Part shown: piece by piece, positions 35,231-43,956 of the stretch
Numbering within the stretch: the stretch's first letter is position 1
How the letters are laid out: each line of letters opens with the position of its first letter
Assembly (NCBI RefSeq): GCF_004341515.1
Contig: NZ_SLZF01000001.1
Location: forward strand, 806,001-870,000
Reading direction: 5' to 3'
Length of the DNA: 64,000 nucleotides
Source of the DNA: Allobosea sp. BK604
GTDB taxonomy: Bacteria > Pseudomonadota > Alphaproteobacteria > Rhizobiales > Beijerinckiaceae
The notes under the pieces: model-generated
Told to the model about the DNA's origin: nothing
Database searches by the model: none
What the model saw: only the letters and a program-made list of their open reading frames with translations
Program-made: the position numbers and the translations under genes

Positions 35231-36354
35231 TGTATGTCGCGGTCAAGGGCGGCGAGGCCGCCATCCTCGCCACGCATGATCTCGTCGCCGAGGCGCGCCG
35301 CGGCAATGAGGCCGTGCCGGAACTCGCGGTGGCGCAGATCCGCGAGCAGATGGGGCTCGCCTGCGCCCGCGTCATGAACGAGGGCTCGCTCTACGATCCC
35401 GATCTCGCGGCGCTGGCGCTGAAGCAGTCGCAGGGCGATGCGATCGAGGCCGCCTTCCTGATGCGCGCCTACCGCACGACCCTGCCGCGCTTCGGCTCGT
35501 CCGAGCCGGTCGACACGGCGAAAATGGCGATCCGCCGCCGGGTCTCGGCGACCTTCAAGGATCTGCCGGGCGGACAGGTGCTCGGGCCGACCTATGACTA
35601 TACCCACCGCCTCTTCGACTTCGCGCTGATGGACGAGGCATCGGCTCCCGCCGCACCGAATGGCGCCCGCCCTTCGGCACAGCCGCTCGACGCTTCCATG
35701 CCGCGCGTGCCCGACATTCTCGGCGCCGAAGGCCTGATGGAGCCCGAGACCCCGCCCGAGGGCGACCCGCGTCCCTTCGATCTCACCCGCGAGCCGGTCT
35801 CCTTTCCTGCCGATCGCGACGTCCGGCTCCAGGCCATGGCGCGCGGCGACGAGGGCTTCATGCTGGGCCTCGGCTATTCCGTGCAGCGCGGCTACGGCCA
35901 CAGCCACCCGTTCGTCGGCGAGGTCCGTGTCGGCGAGGTCTCGGTCGAATTCGTGCCGGAGGAACTCGGCTTCGCCGTCGATCTCGGCGAGATCACCTTG
36001 ACCGAATGCCAGATGGTCAACCAGTTCGCCGGCTCGAAGGACGTGCCGCCGCAATTCACCCGTGGCTATGGGCTCTGCTTCGGCCATAGCGAGCGCAAGG
36101 CGATGTCGATGTCGCTGGTCGACAGGGCGCTGAAGGCCCGCGATTTCGGCGAGGCGACGGAGTACCCGGCGCAGCAGGACGAGTTCGTGCTCTACCACTC
36201 CGACAATGTCGAGGCGGCCGGCTTCGTCGAGCATCTCAAGCTGCCGCATTATGTCGATTTCCAGGGCGAGCTCGAGCTGATCCGCCGTATCCGCAAGGAG
36301 CGCGAGGAGCGGCTGGCGCGTGAGACCCAAGCCCTGCCGGAGGCTGCAGAATGA
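35230..36354 (+). CDS. phnI: C-P lyase subunit PhnI
   Basis: Core subunit of 374 residues, close to the E. coli length. It starts MYVAVKGGEAAI and carries the conserved blocks QIREQMGLACARVMNEGSLY, LGLGYSVQRGYGHSHPFVGE (in part, residues about 212-231) and EFVLYHSDNVEAAGF. PhnI acts as the nucleosidase-like part that displaces adenine from ATP with phosphonate, helped by PhnG, H and L. The start overlaps the phnH stop by one base and the stop overlaps phnJ by four (ATGA). Confidence 0.95.
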   Translation: MYVAVKGGEAAILATHDLVAEARRGNEAVPELAVAQIREQMGLACARVMNEGSLYDPDLAALALKQSQGDAIEAAFLMRAYRTTLPRFGSSEPVDTAKMAIRRRVSATFKDLPGGQVLGPTYDYTHRLFDFALMDEASAPAAPNGARPSAQPLDASMPRVPDILGAEGLMEPETPPEGDPRPFDLTREPVSFPADRDVRLQAMARGDEGFMLGLGYSVQRGYGHSHPFVGEVRVGEVSVEFVPEELGFAVDLGEITLTECQMVNQFAGSKDVPPQFTRGYGLCFGHSERKAMSMSLVDRALKARDFGEATEYPAQQDEFVLYHSDNVEAAGFVEHLKLPHYVDFQGELELIRRIRKEREERLARETQALPEAAE

Positions 36355-37277
36355 CCATCCACCAGAGCATCCCCGGCGAGGACGCCAAGCCCGCCTATAA
36401 CTATGCCTATCTCGACGAGCAGACGAAGCGGATGATCCGCCGCGCCCTGCTCAAGGCGGTCGCGGTTCCCGGCTACCAGGTGCCGTTCGGATCGCGCGAG
36501 ATGCCGCTCGCCCGCGGCTGGGGCACCGGCGGCATCCAGATCACCGCCGCGATCATCGGCCCGGACGACAAGCTCAAGGTCATTGACCAGGGCGCCGACG
36601 ACACCACCAACGCCGTCTCGATCCGTCGCTTCTTCGAGCGCACCGCCGACGCCACGACCACCGAGGCGACGGAGGAGGCGACGATCATCCAGACCCGCCA
36701 CCGCATCCCGGAGGCGCCGCTCACCACCGGGCAGATCATGGTCTACCAGGTGCCGCAGCCCGAACCGCTGCGGAAGCTCGAGCCGCGCGAGCTCGAGACC
36801 CGCAAGATGCATGCCTGGGCCGAATACGGCCTGATGCAGGTCAAGCTCTACGAGAACATCGCCCGCTTCGGCGAGGTGACGACGACCTACGACTATCCGG
36901 TCAGCGTCAACGGTCGCTACGTGATGGCGCCCTCGCCAATCCCGAAATTCGACAATCCGAAGATGCACATGTCGCCCGCGCTCCAGCTTTTCGGCGCCGG
37001 CCGCGAGAAGCGCATCTACGCCGTGCCGCCGCATACCAGCGTGAAGAGCCTCGATTTCGACGACCACCCTTTCCGCATCCAGAGCTGGACCGAGCCCTGC
37101 GGCCTCTGCGGCGCGAAGGATTCCTATCTCGACGAGGTCGTGCTCGACGATCTGGGCAACCGCATGTTCGTCTGCTCCGACAGCCATCACTGCGAGACGC
37201 GTCGTGATCAGGGCCATCGCGGCCCGATGCTCGGCGACGCCTCGACGCTTCACCTCGTAGACGAGGCGAAGTCATGA
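36351..37277 (+). CDS. phnJ: C-P lyase radical SAM subunit PhnJ
   Basis: Catalytic subunit of 308 residues that breaks the carbon-phosphorus bond of ribose phosphonate by radical SAM chemistry. The four essential cysteines are Cys250, Cys253, Cys275 and Cys281 (PCGLCGAKD and FVCSDSHHCETR), with the same spacing as E. coli Cys241, 244, 266 and 272. The region YNYAYLDEQTKRMIRRAL is a family hallmark. The gene overlaps phnI by four bases. After it the tight overlap stops and a family A repeat separates it from phnK. Confidence 0.96.
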   Translation: MTIHQSIPGEDAKPAYNYAYLDEQTKRMIRRALLKAVAVPGYQVPFGSREMPLARGWGTGGIQITAAIIGPDDKLKVIDQGADDTTNAVSIRRFFERTADATTTEATEEATIIQTRHRIPEAPLTTGQIMVYQVPQPEPLRKLEPRELETRKMHAWAEYGLMQVKLYENIARFGEVTTTYDYPVSVNGRYVMAPSPIPKFDNPKMHMSPALQLFGAGREKRIYAVPPHTSVKSLDFDDHPFRIQSWTEPCGLCGAKDSYLDEVVLDDLGNRMFVCSDSHHCETRRDQGHRGPMLGDASTLHLVDEAKS

Positions 37278-37300
37278 GCGCGATCGCTACATATCACACC

Positions 37301-37389
37301 CCGTCATTGCGCGAAGGCGCAGCCGACGAAGCAATCCAGGGGGTTTCGCGCAATCCCCCCGGAGTGCTCCGCTGGGTTCGCAATGACGG
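37301..37389. repeat. Dispersed palindromic repeat, family A, copy 2
   Basis: Ends CCGTCATTGCG and CGCAATGACGG form a perfect 11-base inverted repeat, shared with copy 1 at 5555-5679. The inner words GAAGCAATCC and GCAATCCCCC are also alike. It sits between phnJ and phnK. The first in-frame ATG before phnK (37390) touches its right end, so a downstream start is more likely. Confidence 0.85.
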
Positions 37390-37416
37390 ATGGCAATCGG
37401 CGCAGGAAACCAGACC

Positions 37417-38223
37417 ATGACGATGCATGTCGCCCCCCCCGACGCCGCCCTCGATCCCGATCCGCTGCTCTCGGTCGCCGGTGTCAGCCGCTTCTATGGC
37501 GAGCGCATCGGCTGCGCCGACGTCTCCTTCGACCTCTGGCCGGGCGAGGTGCTCGGCATCGTCGGTGAATCCGGCTCGGGCAAGTCGACCCTGCTGCGCT
37601 GCCTCGCCGGCATCGACAAGCCGGATGCCGGCGAAGTGCTGTTCAGGAGCGCAAGCGAGCCCCTCGACATCTACTCGGTCTCCGAGCAGGAGCGCCGCCG
37701 CCTGATGCGCACCGCCTGGGGTATCGTCCACCAGAACCCGCGCGATGGACTGCGCATGGACGTCTCGGCCGGCGGCAATGTCGGCGAGCGCCTGATGGAC
37801 AATGGCGCGCGCCATTACGGCCAGATCCGCGAGACCGCGCTCGACTGGCTCTCCCGCGTCGAGATTTCCGGGAACCGCATCGACGACCGCCCGCGCCAGT
37901 TCTCGGGCGGCATGCAGCAGCGCCTGCAGATCGCCCGCGTGCTGGTCTCCGAACCGAAGCTCGTCTTCATGGACGAGCCGACCGGTGGACTCGACGTCTC
38001 CGTGCAGGCCCGCCTGCTCGACCTGCTGCGCGTGCTCGTCCGCGATCTCGGCCTGGCCGCCATCATCGTCACGCATGATCTCGCGGTCGCGCGCCTGCTC
38101 ACCGACCGGCTGATGGTGATGAAGGACGGTCTGGTCGTCGAGCAGGGCCTGACCGACCAGGTGCTCGACGATCCCCAGCACGCCTACACGCAACTGCTCA
38201 CCTCGGCGGTGCTGAGCGTCTGA
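37417..38223 (+). CDS. phnK: C-P lyase ATPase subunit PhnK
   Basis: ABC-type ATPase of 268 residues that docks on the C-P lyase core. Walker [12 protein letters not shown], signature [15 protein letters not shown] and Walker [13 protein letters not shown] are intact, and [20 protein letters not shown] is typical of PhnK rather than of oligopeptide ATPases. I chose ATG 37417 because AGGAA lies eight bases upstream; an earlier ATG at 37390 touches the repeat. It is 139 bases after phnJ and 43 bases before phnL. Confidence 0.93.
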   Translation: MTMHVAPPDAALDPDPLLSVAGVSRFYGERIGCADVSFDLWPGEVLGIVGESGSGKSTLLRCLAGIDKPDAGEVLFRSASEPLDIYSVSEQERRRLMRTAWGIVHQNPRDGLRMDVSAGGNVGERLMDNGARHYGQIRETALDWLSRVEISGNRIDDRPRQFSGGMQQRLQIARVLVSEPKLVFMDEPTGGLDVSVQARLLDLLRVLVRDLGLAAIIVTHDLAVARLLTDRLMVMKDGLVVEQGLTDQVLDDPQHAYTQLLTSAVLSV

Positions 38224-38266
38224 GCGTCACACTCGCGTCACCCCTAGCCCGCAAGGCATTGCGATC

Positions 38267-38965
38267 ATGACCACGATGATTCTCGTCGAAAACGTCGCCA
38301 AGACCTTCACCCTGCACAATCAGGGCGGAGTGCGGCTGCCTGTCTTCGACAATGTCAATTTCTCGGTCGAAGCCGGCGAAGCGCTGGTGCTGGCCGGCGC
38401 TTCCGGCGCCGGCAAGTCGAGCCTCCTGCGCATCCTCTACGGCAATTACCGCCCGACGGCTGGCTCGATCAGCATCACCCATGCCGGCCGCGCCATCGAC
38501 ATCGTCGCGGCCGTGCCGCGCACGGTGCTCGATATCCGCCGCCGCACGCTCGGCTTCGTCTCGCAGTTCCTGCGCGTCATCCCGCGCGTCTCCGCCCTCG
38601 ACATCGTCCGCGACCCGCTGCTCGCCCGCGGTGCCTCGGCCGAGGAGGCGAGCGAGCGCGCCAAGGCGATGCTGGCAAGGCTCAACCTGCCGGAGCGGCT
38701 CTGGCATCTCGCGCCCGCGACCTTCTCAGGCGGCGAGCAGCAGCGCGTCAATATCGCGCGCTCCTTCGTCGATCCCTCGCCGATCATGCTGATCGACGAG
38801 CCGACCGCCTCGCTCGACGCCGCCAATCGCGACGTCGTCGTCGAGCTGATCAGCGAGGCTCGTGCAGCCGGCTCAGCAATCGTTGGCATTTTTCATGACG
38901 AGGCGGTACGGGAGCGCGTCGCCACCCGCTATCTCGACATCACCGATTTCAGGAAGGCTGCCTGA
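38267..38965 (+). CDS. phnL: C-P lyase ATPase subunit PhnL
   Basis: ABC-type ATPase of 232 residues. Walker [12 protein letters not shown], signature [13 protein letters not shown] and Walker [13 protein letters not shown] are present. The insert [21 protein letters not shown] and the [18 protein letters not shown] block are typical of PhnL. In current models PhnK and PhnL dimerise on the core complex during catalysis. ATG 38267 has AAGG upstream. Its stop overlaps the phnM start by one base. Confidence 0.93.
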   Translation: MTTMILVENVAKTFTLHNQGGVRLPVFDNVNFSVEAGEALVLAGASGAGKSSLLRILYGNYRPTAGSISITHAGRAIDIVAAVPRTVLDIRRRTLGFVSQFLRVIPRVSALDIVRDPLLARGASAEEASERAKAMLARLNLPERLWHLAPATFSGGEQQRVNIARSFVDPSPIMLIDEPTASLDAANRDVVVELISEARAAGSAIVGIFHDEAVRERVATRYLDITDFRKAA

Positions 38966-40104
38966 TGCAGACCGTTCTCACCAATGCCAGGCTGATCCTC
39001 GAGAACGAGGTCGTGACCGGCACCATCGCCTTCGACGAGAACGGCATCAGCGCCGTCGACCAGGGCACCTCCGCGCTGCCGGGCGCCATCGACGTGCAGG
39101 GCGACTATGTCGCGCCCGGCCTCGTCGAGATGCACACCGACAACATGGAAAAGCACTTCATGCCGCGCCCGAAGGTCTTCTGGCCGAATGGGCTGGCGGC
39201 AGCGCTGGTCCATGACGCGCAGATGGCCGCGGCCGGCGTCACCACCGTCTATGACGCGATCTGCGCCGGCACGCCCTTCTCGGCCAAGGATTACCGCAAG
39301 GACATCTTCGCCGACGTGATGAACTCGCTGCGGCACGGCATCGCCGAGAACGTCTTCCGCATCGACCACCGCATCCACATGCGCTGCGAACTGACCAGCC
39401 CGGACCTGCTGCGCGATATCGAGCCCTATCAGGACGACAGCCTCGTCCAGCTCGTCTCGCTGATGGACCACACGCCCGGCCAGCGCCAATGGCGCAATAT
39501 CGAGCACCTGCGCACCTATTCGATCGGCAACGGCAAGACCGAGGCCGAGTTCGAGGAGGATATCATCGTGCGCCAGCGCGAGGGCGCCGAGAATGTCGGT
39601 CGCAACTGGAGCGCCGTGGTCGAGATGTTCCAGAGCCGCGGCATCCCGATCGCGACGCATGACGACACCACGCTCGACCATGTCGAGGCCGGCATCGCCT
39701 CCGGCGCCGTGATCTCCGAATTCCCGACGACGGTGGAAGCGGCCGAGGCCGCCAAGCAGCGCGGGCTCGCCACCATTGCCGGCGCGCCCAATGTCGTGCG
39801 TGGTGGCTCGCATTCCGGTGGCGTCTCGGTCGCCGAGCTCGCCGAGAAGGGCCTGCTCGACGGGCTCTCCTCCGACTATGTCCCCGCCAGCCTGCTCCAG
39901 GCCGTGCTCAAGCTGCACGACAAGCACGGCGTCAGCCTGCCGGAAGCGATGGGCATGGTGACCTGGAAGGTCGCCGATATCCTCGGCCTCAAGGATCGCG
40001 GCCATCTCAAGCCGGGCCTGCGCGCCGATCTCGTGCGCTTCAGGGCGCTCGGCGCGACCCCGGTGCTCTCCGGCGTCTGGTCGAAAGGCGAGCGCGCATT
40101 TTGA
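38965..40104 (+). CDS. phnM: Alpha-D-ribose 1-methylphosphonate 5-triphosphate diphosphatase PhnM
   Basis: Amidohydrolase-fold enzyme of 379 residues that removes diphosphate from ribose phosphonate 5-triphosphate to give the PhnJ substrate. The metal motif is GLVEMHTDNMEKHFMPRP, where HxD replaces the common HxH as usual for PhnM. DHTPGQRQW, ATHDDTTLDHVEAG and GGSHSGGVSV are further hallmarks. The C-terminus LRADLVRFRALGATPVLSGVW is typical. It starts at ATG 38965 within the phnL stop and overlaps the next gene through TTGA. Confidence 0.95.
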   Translation: MQTVLTNARLILENEVVTGTIAFDENGISAVDQGTSALPGAIDVQGDYVAPGLVEMHTDNMEKHFMPRPKVFWPNGLAAALVHDAQMAAAGVTTVYDAICAGTPFSAKDYRKDIFADVMNSLRHGIAENVFRIDHRIHMRCELTSPDLLRDIEPYQDDSLVQLVSLMDHTPGQRQWRNIEHLRTYSIGNGKTEAEFEEDIIVRQREGAENVGRNWSAVVEMFQSRGIPIATHDDTTLDHVEAGIASGAVISEFPTTVEAAEAAKQRGLATIAGAPNVVRGGSHSGGVSVAELAEKGLLDGLSSDYVPASLLQAVLKLHDKHGVSLPEAMGMVTWKVADILGLKDRGHLKPGLRADLVRFRALGATPVLSGVWSKGERAF

Positions 40105-40796
40105 CCGCACCGCGCTACGCCCTCTACTACGCTCCCGCCGCCGAAAGCGCCCTCTGGCGCTTCGGCAGCGCCGTGCTGGGCTATGACGCGATCACCGGCG
40201 AGGACATTCCCGCCCTCGTGCCGCCGGGCTGCGATCCGGCGCATTGGCCGGGGCTGACCGAGGAACCACGCCGCTACGGCTTCCACGCGACCCTGAAGGC
40301 GCCCTTCGAGATCGCCAGCGGCCGCAGCGAGGGCCAGCTTCGTGCCTTCGCCCATAACTACGCCGCCGGGCTCGAGCGCGTGCCGCTGCAAGGCCTGAGC
40401 GTCGCCGCGCTCGGCTCCTTCGTCGCGTTGACGCCTTCGGCCGAGAGCAATGCGCTACAGCGCTTCGCCTTCGCGCTGGTCCAGGCTTTCGAGCCTTTCC
40501 GCGCGCCCTTGAGCGAGGCCGATCGCCAGCGTCGCCTGAAGCACCCGTTGACCCCGGCGCAAAGCGCCTATCTCGAAGCCTATGGCTATCCCTATGTCGG
40601 CGACGCCTTCCGCTTCCACATGACGCTGACCGGCTCGCTGCCGCATGAGAAGGTCGCGCCGGTGAAGCAGGCTCTGGCCCAGACCTATGCCGAAAAGATC
40701 GAGGCGAAGCCCGTCGCGATCGACCGCATCGCGCTGTTCAAGCAGGAAAGCCGCAACAGCCGCTTCCGCCTGCTCGATTCGTTCATGTTGTCCTAG
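40101..40796 (+). CDS. DUF1045 phn-operon protein, predicted 2H phosphoesterase
   Basis: Protein of 231 residues of the DUF1045 family, found in phosphonate operons. Two H-x-T motifs occur in matching contexts: His62-Ala-Thr64 in RYGFHATLKAPFE and His173-Met-Thr175 in FRFHMTLTG. This is the active-site pattern of 2H phosphoesterases, which open cyclic phosphates. No phnP is seen in the window, so the protein may hydrolyse the ribosyl 1,2-cyclic phosphate made by PhnJ, or a side product. The start is TTG 40101, overlapping the phnM stop by four bases (TTGA). Confidence 0.87.
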   Translation: MTAPRYALYYAPAAESALWRFGSAVLGYDAITGEDIPALVPPGCDPAHWPGLTEEPRRYGFHATLKAPFEIASGRSEGQLRAFAHNYAAGLERVPLQGLSVAALGSFVALTPSAESNALQRFAFALVQAFEPFRAPLSEADRQRRLKHPLTPAQSAYLEAYGYPYVGDAFRFHMTLTGSLPHEKVAPVKQALAQTYAEKIEAKPVAIDRIALFKQESRNSRFRLLDSFMLS

Positions 40797-40879
40797 GGCT
40801 GGATGCGACCTGGCAAGACCTGCTCCCGCCCTGCCCGTCCAGTGAAAAGGATCGGGTTTCGGAGGCTGCTATCCCCGTC

Positions 40880-40975
40880 CCCGTCATGGTCGGGCCTGTC
40901 CCGACCATCCACGTCTTCGCTTATCGCGGATAGCGTTCAAGACGTGGATGCTCGGCACAAGGCCGAGCATGACGG
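40880..40975. repeat. Dispersed palindromic repeat, family B, copy 3
   Basis: Ends CCCGTCATG and CATGACGG, with internal GACCATCCACGT, AAGACGTGGATGCTCG and GCACAAGGCCGAGC, align with copy 2. It lies in the 249-base space between the convergent DUF1045 gene and phnN and could terminate transcription in both directions. Confidence 0.85.
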
Positions 40976-41045
40976 CGGAAGGCCAGCCTTCCAACCGGGT
41001 GCTCCCCTATGCGGCACGCTGGAGCAGCCTTTGAGGGACGAGGGC

Positions 41046-41660
41046 TTAGCTCACCCCGAGCGGACTCAGTCCCTTCAGCAGCGCGACGAATTCATTAGCC
41101 GCCTCAGCAACACTGCGATCATTCTGGATGGCGACGAGTACGGCCAGCTCGGTCCGCAGCGGAGCCTCGCGCGCCAGCCGCGCCGCGATATCCGCCTCAC
41201 TCTCGCGGCCACGCATTGCGAGCCGCTTCGCCAGGACTTCGTTCGGCGCGGTGATGTTCACGACGACACTGCGCGGCGCCAGCCGCTCCGCAGCCGGAAT
41301 CTCGCCGCGCGAGATATTGACGATCACCACCTGGCCGCGCGCGATGCCACCCAGCGCGGCAGCCGGAATGCCGTAGCAGAGCCCATGTGCGCGCCAGCTC
41401 AGCGCCAGTTCGCCGCGCGCCTCGGCGGCAGCGAATTCGGCCTCGGCGCAGCTGTCATGGTCTTCCGCGCCGGCCATGGCCGGCCGCGTGATCAGGCGGC
41501 GCACAAAGGCAAAGCGCCCGTCGCCGGCCAGAGCCGCGCGGGCCGCATCCATCAGCGTGTCCTTGCCGGCGCCGGACGGCCCGACCACCAGGACGAGCGC
41601 CCCTTCCCCTTCAGCCGGCTGAGCCACCGGCAAGACCAGACCGTGAGAGGATGACGACAT
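41046..41660 (-). CDS. phnN: Ribose 1,5-bisphosphate phosphokinase PhnN
   Basis: Guanylate-kinase-like enzyme of about 204 residues that phosphorylates ribose 1,5-bisphosphate to PRPP, the salvage end of the C-P lyase route. The P-loop is [16 protein letters not shown], and RRLITRP, the [12 protein letters not shown] region and [19 protein letters not shown] are family features. The start is uncertain. ATG 41660 lacks a ribosome site and overlaps the divergent acetyltransferase start; a TTG about 10 codons downstream is an alternative. It is convergent to the rest of the phn operon. Confidence 0.9.
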   Translation of the reverse strand: MSSSSHGLVLPVAQPAEGEGALVLVVGPSGAGKDTLMDAARAALAGDGRFAFVRRLITRPAMAGAEDHDSCAEAEFAAAEARGELALSWRAHGLCYGIPAAALGGIARGQVVIVNISRGEIPAAERLAPRSVVVNITAPNEVLAKRLAMRGRESEADIAARLAREAPLRTELAVLVAIQNDRSVAEAANEFVALLKGLSPLGVS

Positions 41661-42282
41661 GGCGGGCAAGAAACTCGGACTTGAACCTGTGATCGACCCG
41701 ACCGCCAGGGTGCGGCAGGCAACGCTCGGACGCTACACCGAAATCGGCGCGCGCACCTCTTTCGCCGAGTCGACGCTGGGGGACTACTCCTATGTCGTGA
41801 ACGACGCCGATGTCATTTACACGACGATCGGTAAATTCTGCTCGATCGCGGCCCATACCCGCATCAATCCCGGCAACCACCCGATGATGCGGGCGAGCCA
41901 ATCGCATTTCAGCTACCGCTCCTCCGCCTATTTCGACGATGCCGAGGATGATGCCGATTTCTTCGCCTGGCGCCGCTCGACGCCCGTGACCATCGGCCAT
42001 GACGTCTGGATCGGCCATGGCGCCATCATCCTGCCCGGCCGCTCGATCGGCACCGGCGCCGTCATTGCCGGCGGCGCGGTCGTCACCAAGAACGTGCCGG
42101 ACTACGTCATCGTCGCCGGCAATCCGGCCAAGCCCGTCCGCCGCCGCTTTCCGGAAGCCATTGCCGAGCGGCTGAAGGCACTCGCCTGGTGGGACTGGGA
42201 TCACCAGCGGCTGCACGCGGCCTTGCAGGATTTCCGCACGCTCAGCGTGGAGGCGTTCCTGGAGCGCTATCAGGCGCAATAG
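41659..42282 (+). CDS. Phn-type hexapeptide-repeat acetyltransferase
   Basis: Left-handed beta-helix acyltransferase of 207 residues, of the type repeatedly found in phosphonate gene clusters. Hexapeptide repeats run from about residue 10 to 60 and resume at [18 protein letters not shown] and [17 protein letters not shown], with the terminal [11 protein letters not shown] common in this class. It may acetylate an aminophosphonate to protect the cell or ready it for cleavage, the role PhnO has in E. coli, but that is inference. ATG 41659 has AGAGGA six bases upstream, inside the 5' end of phnN on the other strand. Confidence 0.88.
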   Translation: MAGKKLGLEPVIDPTARVRQATLGRYTEIGARTSFAESTLGDYSYVVNDADVIYTTIGKFCSIAAHTRINPGNHPMMRASQSHFSYRSSAYFDDAEDDADFFAWRRSTPVTIGHDVWIGHGAIILPGRSIGTGAVIAGGAVVTKNVPDYVIVAGNPAKPVRRRFPEAIAERLKALAWWDWDHQRLHAALQDFRTLSVEAFLERYQAQ

Positions 42283-42360
42283 CGCAGCAGCCGCCCCGGA
42301 GCGGCAGCGCCGGAGACGTCAAATTCCTTTACGTCATGGGGCGGGAATTGGCTGGTTGTT

Positions 42361-42381
42361 AACCATCTTTGACCGATGGTT
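42361..42381. promoter_or_regulatory. Perfect dyad upstream of the chemoreceptor
   Basis: AACCATC and GATGGTT arms are perfectly complementary with a seven-base spacer, 51 bases before the chemoreceptor ATG. The flanking GTTAACCATCTTTGACC also loosely resembles the TTAA-N7-TTAA pattern of CtrA sites, with the second half mismatched. Function not shown. Confidence 0.4.
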
Positions 42382-42432
42382 CGGGCCAGGCGCCGAGGGG
42401 GTTTCGGCGCATTGGCTTCGGGGCTACCAGCT

Positions 42433-43956
42433 ATGACTAAGACCGATGATCTCGCACGCCGGCTCGACTTCATGAAGCTCGGGCCGGACGCCCTGCAGCG
42501 CATTCGCGCCGTCGAGCCGACGCTGCGCGAAGCCCTGCCTGGCGCGCTCGAGGCCTTCTACGCGCAGGTCCGGGCCTTTCCCGAGACCAGGGCCTTCTTC
42601 AACAGCGATGCGGTGATGGAAAGCGCCAAGAAGCGCCAGCTCGCGCATTGGGGTGCCATTGCCAACGCCAGGCTCGACCAGAATTTCGTCCATAACGTCA
42701 CCGGCATCGGCGAGGTCCATGCCAAGATCGGCCTGGAGCCGCGCTGGTACATCGGCGGCTACGCCCTGCTGCTCGAGCAGCTCATCACCAAGGTGCTCGA
42801 GGCCGGCTGGCCGAAAGGCCGCTTCGGCGGCAAGGCGGCCGGCGCCGAGGAGCGCGCCGCCGAGATCGGCGCCCTCGTCAAGGCGACGCTGCTCGATATG
42901 GACTATGCGATCTCGACCTACCTGACCGCGTCCGAGGCCGCCCGCCGCGAGATCGAGGCCAAGGCCCATGCCGCCGAGCAGGCCAAGGCGCAGGAGCGCG
43001 ACAAGGTCGTCTCCTCCGTCACAGCCGCCATGGCCGCACTCGCCGAAGGCGACCTGACCTATCGCATGAGCAACGAGATCCCGGCCGAATACGCCCAGAT
43101 CCGCGACCATTTCAACAACGCCCTGGCCAGGCTCGGCGAGATGGTCTCGACCATCAAGACCGGCTCCTCCGCGATCGCGTCCTCGGCCCAGGAGATCAAT
43201 TCCGGCGCCGAGGATCTCTCCTCCCGCACCGAGCAGCAGGCCGCTGCGCTGGAGGAGACCGCCGCCACCACCGAGGAGCTCGCGGCTTCGGTCAAGACCT
43301 CGGCCCAGTCCTCGCGCGACTCGCTGGCGCTCGCCGACGATGCCGCAGCCGTCGCCCGCACGGGCGGCACGATCGTGAAGGACGCGATCGAGGCGATGGT
43401 CCGCATCGAGCAGGCCTCGCAGAAGATCTCCGAGATCACCACGGTGATCGACGGCATCGCCTTCCAGACCAACCTGCTGGCGCTCAACGCCGCGGTCGAA
43501 GCAGCCCGCGCCGGCGATGCCGGCAAGGGTTTTGCGGTCGTCGCCGCGGAGGTCCGGGCGCTGGCCCAGCGCTCCGCCGGCGCCGCCAAGGATATCACCG
43601 CGCTGATCGGCTCCTCCGATGCGGAGGTCGCCGAAGGCGTCCGCCTGGTCCGTCTCGCCGGCGAGACGCTGGAGAAGATCGTTGACGCGTCGGTGCGCGT
43701 CTCGGCCACCGTCAACGACATCGCCTCGGCGGCCGGCGAACAGGCCAACGGCATCGACGAGATGAGCCAGACCGTCAGCCACATGGACGAGATCACCCAG
43801 AGCAACGCGGCGCTCGCCGAGCAGAGCGCGGCTTCCGCTCGCACCCTGCTCGACCAGATCGCCAGGCTGAACCAGCTCGTCTCCGCCTTCCGGATCGCCG
43901 ACGCCGGCCGCATGGCCGCAGCACCGCGCGCGCCGGAGCGTCGCCGCGCCGCCTGA
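42433..43956 (+). CDS. Soluble globin-coupled methyl-accepting chemotaxis protein (HemAT-like)
   Basis: Cytoplasmic chemoreceptor of 507 residues with no membrane segment. The N-terminal 160 residues are a globin-coupled sensor domain; the proximal heme histidine is His96 in [26 protein letters not shown]-like linker (residues about 195-250, [18 protein letters not shown]) follows. The signalling domain (about 265-490) contains the hairpin tip [20 protein letters not shown]. It should sense oxygen or another gas and control CheA. No che genes are nearby. ATG 42433 begins [16 protein letters not shown]. Its stop touches that of the next, convergent gene. Confidence 0.92.
   Translation: MTKTDDLARRLDFMKLGPDALQRIRAVEPTLREALPGALEAFYAQVRAFPETRAFFNSDAVMESAKKRQLAHWGAIANARLDQNFVHNVTGIGEVHAKIGLEPRWYIGGYALLLEQLITKVLEAGWPKGRFGGKAAGAEERAAEIGALVKATLLDMDYAISTYLTASEAARREIEAKAHAAEQAKAQERDKVVSSVTAAMAALAEGDLTYRMSNEIPAEYAQIRDHFNNALARLGEMVSTIKTGSSAIASSAQEINSGAEDLSSRTEQQAAALEETAATTEELAASVKTSAQSSRDSLALADDAAAVARTGGTIVKDAIEAMVRIEQASQKISEITTVIDGIAFQTNLLALNAAVEAARAGDAGKGFAVVAAEVRALAQRSAGAAKDITALIGSSDAEVAEGVRLVRLAGETLEKIVDASVRVSATVNDIASAAGEQANGIDEMSQTVSHMDEITQSNAALAEQSAASARTLLDQIARLNQLVSAFRIADAGRMAAAPRAPERRRAA

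Noticed and set aside
41449..41460. CTGTCAT inside phnN as a PHO box
   Set aside because: A single half-site in coding sequence with no second repeat at the right distance.
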